Below are positions 21,287-24,370 of a DNA stretch of 24,370 nucleotides, piece after piece. The notes beneath the pieces are model-generated. The model worked only from the letters and a program-made list of their open reading frames with translations, was not told where the DNA came from and ran no database searches. The DNA is from Conidiobolus incongruus B7586 (taxonomy: Eukaryota; Entomophthoromycota; Entomophthoromycetes; Entomophthorales; Conidiobolaceae): positions 1 through 24,370 of the forward strand of contig JNEM01014837.1 of the NCBI GenBank assembly GCA_000697335.1. The letters are read 5' to 3'. The stretch's first letter is position 1. Each line of letters begins with the position of its first letter. A program made the position numbers and the translations under genes.

Positions 21287-22535
21287 TAATGTAGAAATTA
21301 AGTAATGGTATAATTTTAAGATTAAAATTAAATAAATAAATCAATAAATAATATATAAAAATTAATGAATAATATAAAATTAATAGCCTTTTTTATTATT
21401 AATAACTTTTTTATATACTTTTAGTAAACTTCTAATACTTAAAAAACAGTTCTTTTTATTAAAGACTGAAATTTAATATTTCACAAACCAATTTAATTTG
21501 TTTATAGGAATTTTTTTTCTTATAAGCTATTTTTTAATTGTCTAAAATAATTATAATTATATAAATTATAATCAAATAAATATACTAGATATGATATCTC
21601 CCTCTAATTTTTTTTATATAAAAAATCTTTTATAGCTTTAACTTTATATATTTTACAATTATCATACAAAATAATAAATGTTTTTAATTTATATTAAGAA
21701 TACTATTTAAAAATTATTTTATTTAAAATAGTAATATATAACTTACTATTAATTAAAAAAACTATATAACATTATAATTTATTACAATAATTAATATTCA
21801 CTTATATTTAAAATATTTATTTATTAGAATTTATAGAAAAGATTAATTTAACTTAATATCTTGTTTTATTTTTAAATAAAAGATTATATAAAAGAGTTTA
21901 AGATTTATTAATTATAAGTATTTATTATAAAAACCTTTGTTTTTAGTTATATCTTAATAAGTTTAGTTTAGCTATAATTATTTTAATTTTCTTTTAAGCT
22001 TTTATTAAATTATAAAATATCTATTTTATATTTTTATTAATTATTTTAAGTTTAAACTTAACTAAATATAATATACTTGTATAATTAATATTAAATTACT
22101 TTAATAGTTTTTTAACAGAAATAAAAAAGTATTTCTTAATATATTTTTTTACTCTATTAATAAATAAAAGAATAACAATAAAAATTAGTTTTTAAATTTT
22201 AATAAATTTTAAATAATATCCCTTTTAACTTTAAAATCACAAATCTAGCAATATATAGTAGTTTTAGATAAAACACTATTTTTATAAGTTATTTATAAGT
22301 TTTAGATGATTTTAAAAGATTTATAGTTAAATATTAAAGATATAAAAATAAAAATCTTTTGATAATTATAATCTAATTTATATATAATTAAATTTAAGTA
22401 TAAATTTTAAAATCAAAATATTTTAATAAAAAAAATAATTAAAATTGAATATATATATATATAATCTTTCAAAATGTATAATATGTTTGAAAGATTAGAA
22501 ATTAAAAAATTTGCCATTTTTTAATTTCTATACTA
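21287..22535 (-). mobile_element. Mariner-like DNA transposon, copy 3 (decayed, reverse orientation)
   Basis: This is a third copy of the element at 222-1527, inverted and about 1.25 kb long. On the - strand it starts with TATAG..AAAAAATGGCAAATTTTTTAATTTC just inside 22535. It ends near 21287, where the + strand reads ATGTAGAAATTAAGTAATGG, matching the right end of copy 1. TA dinucleotides flank both ends (22534-22535 and 21287-21288). The transposase reads leftward. The first and third catalytic aspartate codons have become AAT, while the second is still GAT. It is the most AT-rich and most diverged copy, with numerous stops and indels, and is certainly inactive. Confidence 0.82.
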
Positions 22536-24370
22536 ATAATTTAAAAATTTTAAATTATATAATTATAATTTGATATTATATTATTTTGAATATATTTTAA
22601 TATTAATGAAAATTGATATCTATTTTTTAGTGATAATTAGTAAAACTATATTTAATAATAATATAATATTCATTATATTGAAGAGCTAAGCTAATATAGT
22701 TTAATAATTATTAAATAATATAAAGTGAGTTTATTTTGAATCTTATACTATCTAGAATATATCTATTATCTAATTTAATTAAATTTTTAAATAATTTTTG
22801 ATTATTGTGCTTAGATTGCTTGATAATTAGTTATAATATAAATTTTTTATTACATATATTTTGAATCATAATTGAGTAATAAACATGGTTATTAAATGAA
22901 CAGATGGTTAAATTTGAATAACAAATACTTGATTTCAGATGGAAAATTTGTATCATTATTTTACAAAATGCAAACAAATATTATTTCTAAAGTAATTATA
23001 TATATAGTTCAATTATCATTGAAATAAATGTGTATATTATATATTAAACCTCTATTAGTTATAAATCATTAAAATTGCATACAGTATTATTATATGTTTT
23101 GATAAAATTTGATAATAATATATTATCATATATTAGTTATTATTAATAATTCTATATTATATATTGAATAGCATTTTATTGATTAATAATATTATTAACA
23201 AATTTATATAATTTGAAACCAAAATTAAATCAGTATTGAATTTTTAATAGATATTTAATTAAGGGAATAATACCAATAACATAGTTTTAAAATAAAGATA
23301 CCCTATCTTTAATAAAACATTATTTTAAATTTTGATTACAAATTATTAAAATATTTTTTTTTAATTTTTGAATTTAATATAATTTAATAAAGAAAATTTT
23401 TATATAATATTTCCATATATTATAAATACCTTAGTTTAAAAACAAAAATATTTAGAAAAAATATTAAACATAATAAAACCTAATAATTCCTAGCTTTATA
23501 AGGCAATTTTTTTAAAAATGATCAGAGTAATAATGCAGTGTTATTCAATGTTTATTTGACAATAATATAGACCAAGAAGAATTAATTAATAAATATGCTT
23601 GGCAGTTTTCATATTGATATTATAATATTATATAATTGAAAAAAAGATTTATATTATTAAATTTTTATAATTTATATTATTTAATTCTTTTAATCTCAAT
23701 AGCAAAAATTTTTTTAATCTATAATATATTTCATGTTGTAACATATAGTATATATTAATAAATTAAATTACTTATCCCAAACTTGACCAATTTAGAGAAA
23801 ATTAAGAAATAATGACATTAAATTATGCTTATCTTTTATAATAATATTATTTAATAAACTAATATTGAAATATATATATATATATCCAAAAAACAAATAA
23901 GTTATATGATTTTTTATTAATTTAAATTATCAATACTATAATCTAAATAGTTAATTATAAACTAAAATGAATATTCATCACAAATTTGGAATATAAAAAT
24001 ATTTCGTAAATAACTATATAAAATATATTTTAATAATTAAACTGAATATTTTTATTATTATGAAAATTTTAATATATAATCATAATCAAGAAGGCTAATC
24101 AATCTATAAACGATATATAGGTCAAATTTATATTTTTAGATTAAGTATTTTTTATATTAAAATTAGCAAATATTAGTTTGTTTAAAATATTTTTATATAT
24201 ATTTTAATGCTAAATTTTTATTATAAATTTATTTAAATATTTTATTGACAATAATATTAAAGTTAAAATTAAAATTATATATATAATTTAATTTTTATAT
24301 TAGTAGTTTATAAACTTATATATAGTTTTTTTTTGATTAAATTATATCAAATTCAAATTTAAATATTTTT
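22536..24370. other. AT-rich right flank, no gene seen
   Basis: This is very A/T-rich sequence with a (TA)7 tract at 23871-23885. No open frame, RNA gene or paired repeat ends were recognised up to the window edge. Confidence 0.5.

Overview
The window is about 80% A+T nuclear DNA from a eukaryote, most likely a fungus. The reasons are short spliceosomal introns (50-65 nt) with GT..AG ends, several of them with TACTAAT/ACTAAC-like branch sites, and a mitochondrial ribosomal protein mL41 that reads like the fungal Mrpl27 form. A family of 'class A-like' seven-transmembrane (7TM) receptors is reminiscent of the expanded receptor sets of Entomophthorales such as Conidiobolus; that taxonomic guess is inference only. 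A mitochondrial ribosomal protein argues against the mitoribosome-lacking anaerobic gut fungi, which are similarly AT-rich.

Layout. Positions 1-4060 hold two decayed mariner-like DNA transposons in direct orientation (222-1527 and 2768-4060) in AT-rich filler. A third copy lies in reverse orientation at 21287-22535. Between them sit five host genes: 7TM receptor A (5247-6322, +), the NEDD8-activating-enzyme regulatory subunit ULA1/NAE1 (7421-9140, +), mL41 (9590-10022, +), then a desert of nearly 6 kb, 7TM receptor B (16003-17104, +) and 7TM receptor C (18243-19361, -), with B and C convergent. The last 4.9 kb before the right edge holds only the third transposon and AT-rich DNA.

Reading the sequence by single open frames misses much of this. 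ULA1 starts two exons upstream of its long open frame. mL41 is split into four small exons. All three receptors have a second, C-terminal tail exon after a phase-1 intron at the homologous position. Two of the receptor frames look slightly longer than they are because of in-frame TTG codons; the true ATGs are at 16003 and 19361.

How the parts relate. The three receptors are paralogues with the same exon 1 length (892, 889 and 892 nt), the same intron phase and a TATA box 34-60 nt upstream of the ATG, so they look like a dispersed local receptor cluster. Receptor B has lost both predicted disulfide cysteines and the TM7 proline. ULA1 and mL41 are housekeeping genes with no evident functional tie to the receptors. 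The transposon copies carry C-to-T/G-to-A changes suggestive of a RIP-like process or cytosine deamination, and copies 1 and 2 share a nearly identical 293-bp block in an otherwise about 83% identical background, which suggests gene conversion.
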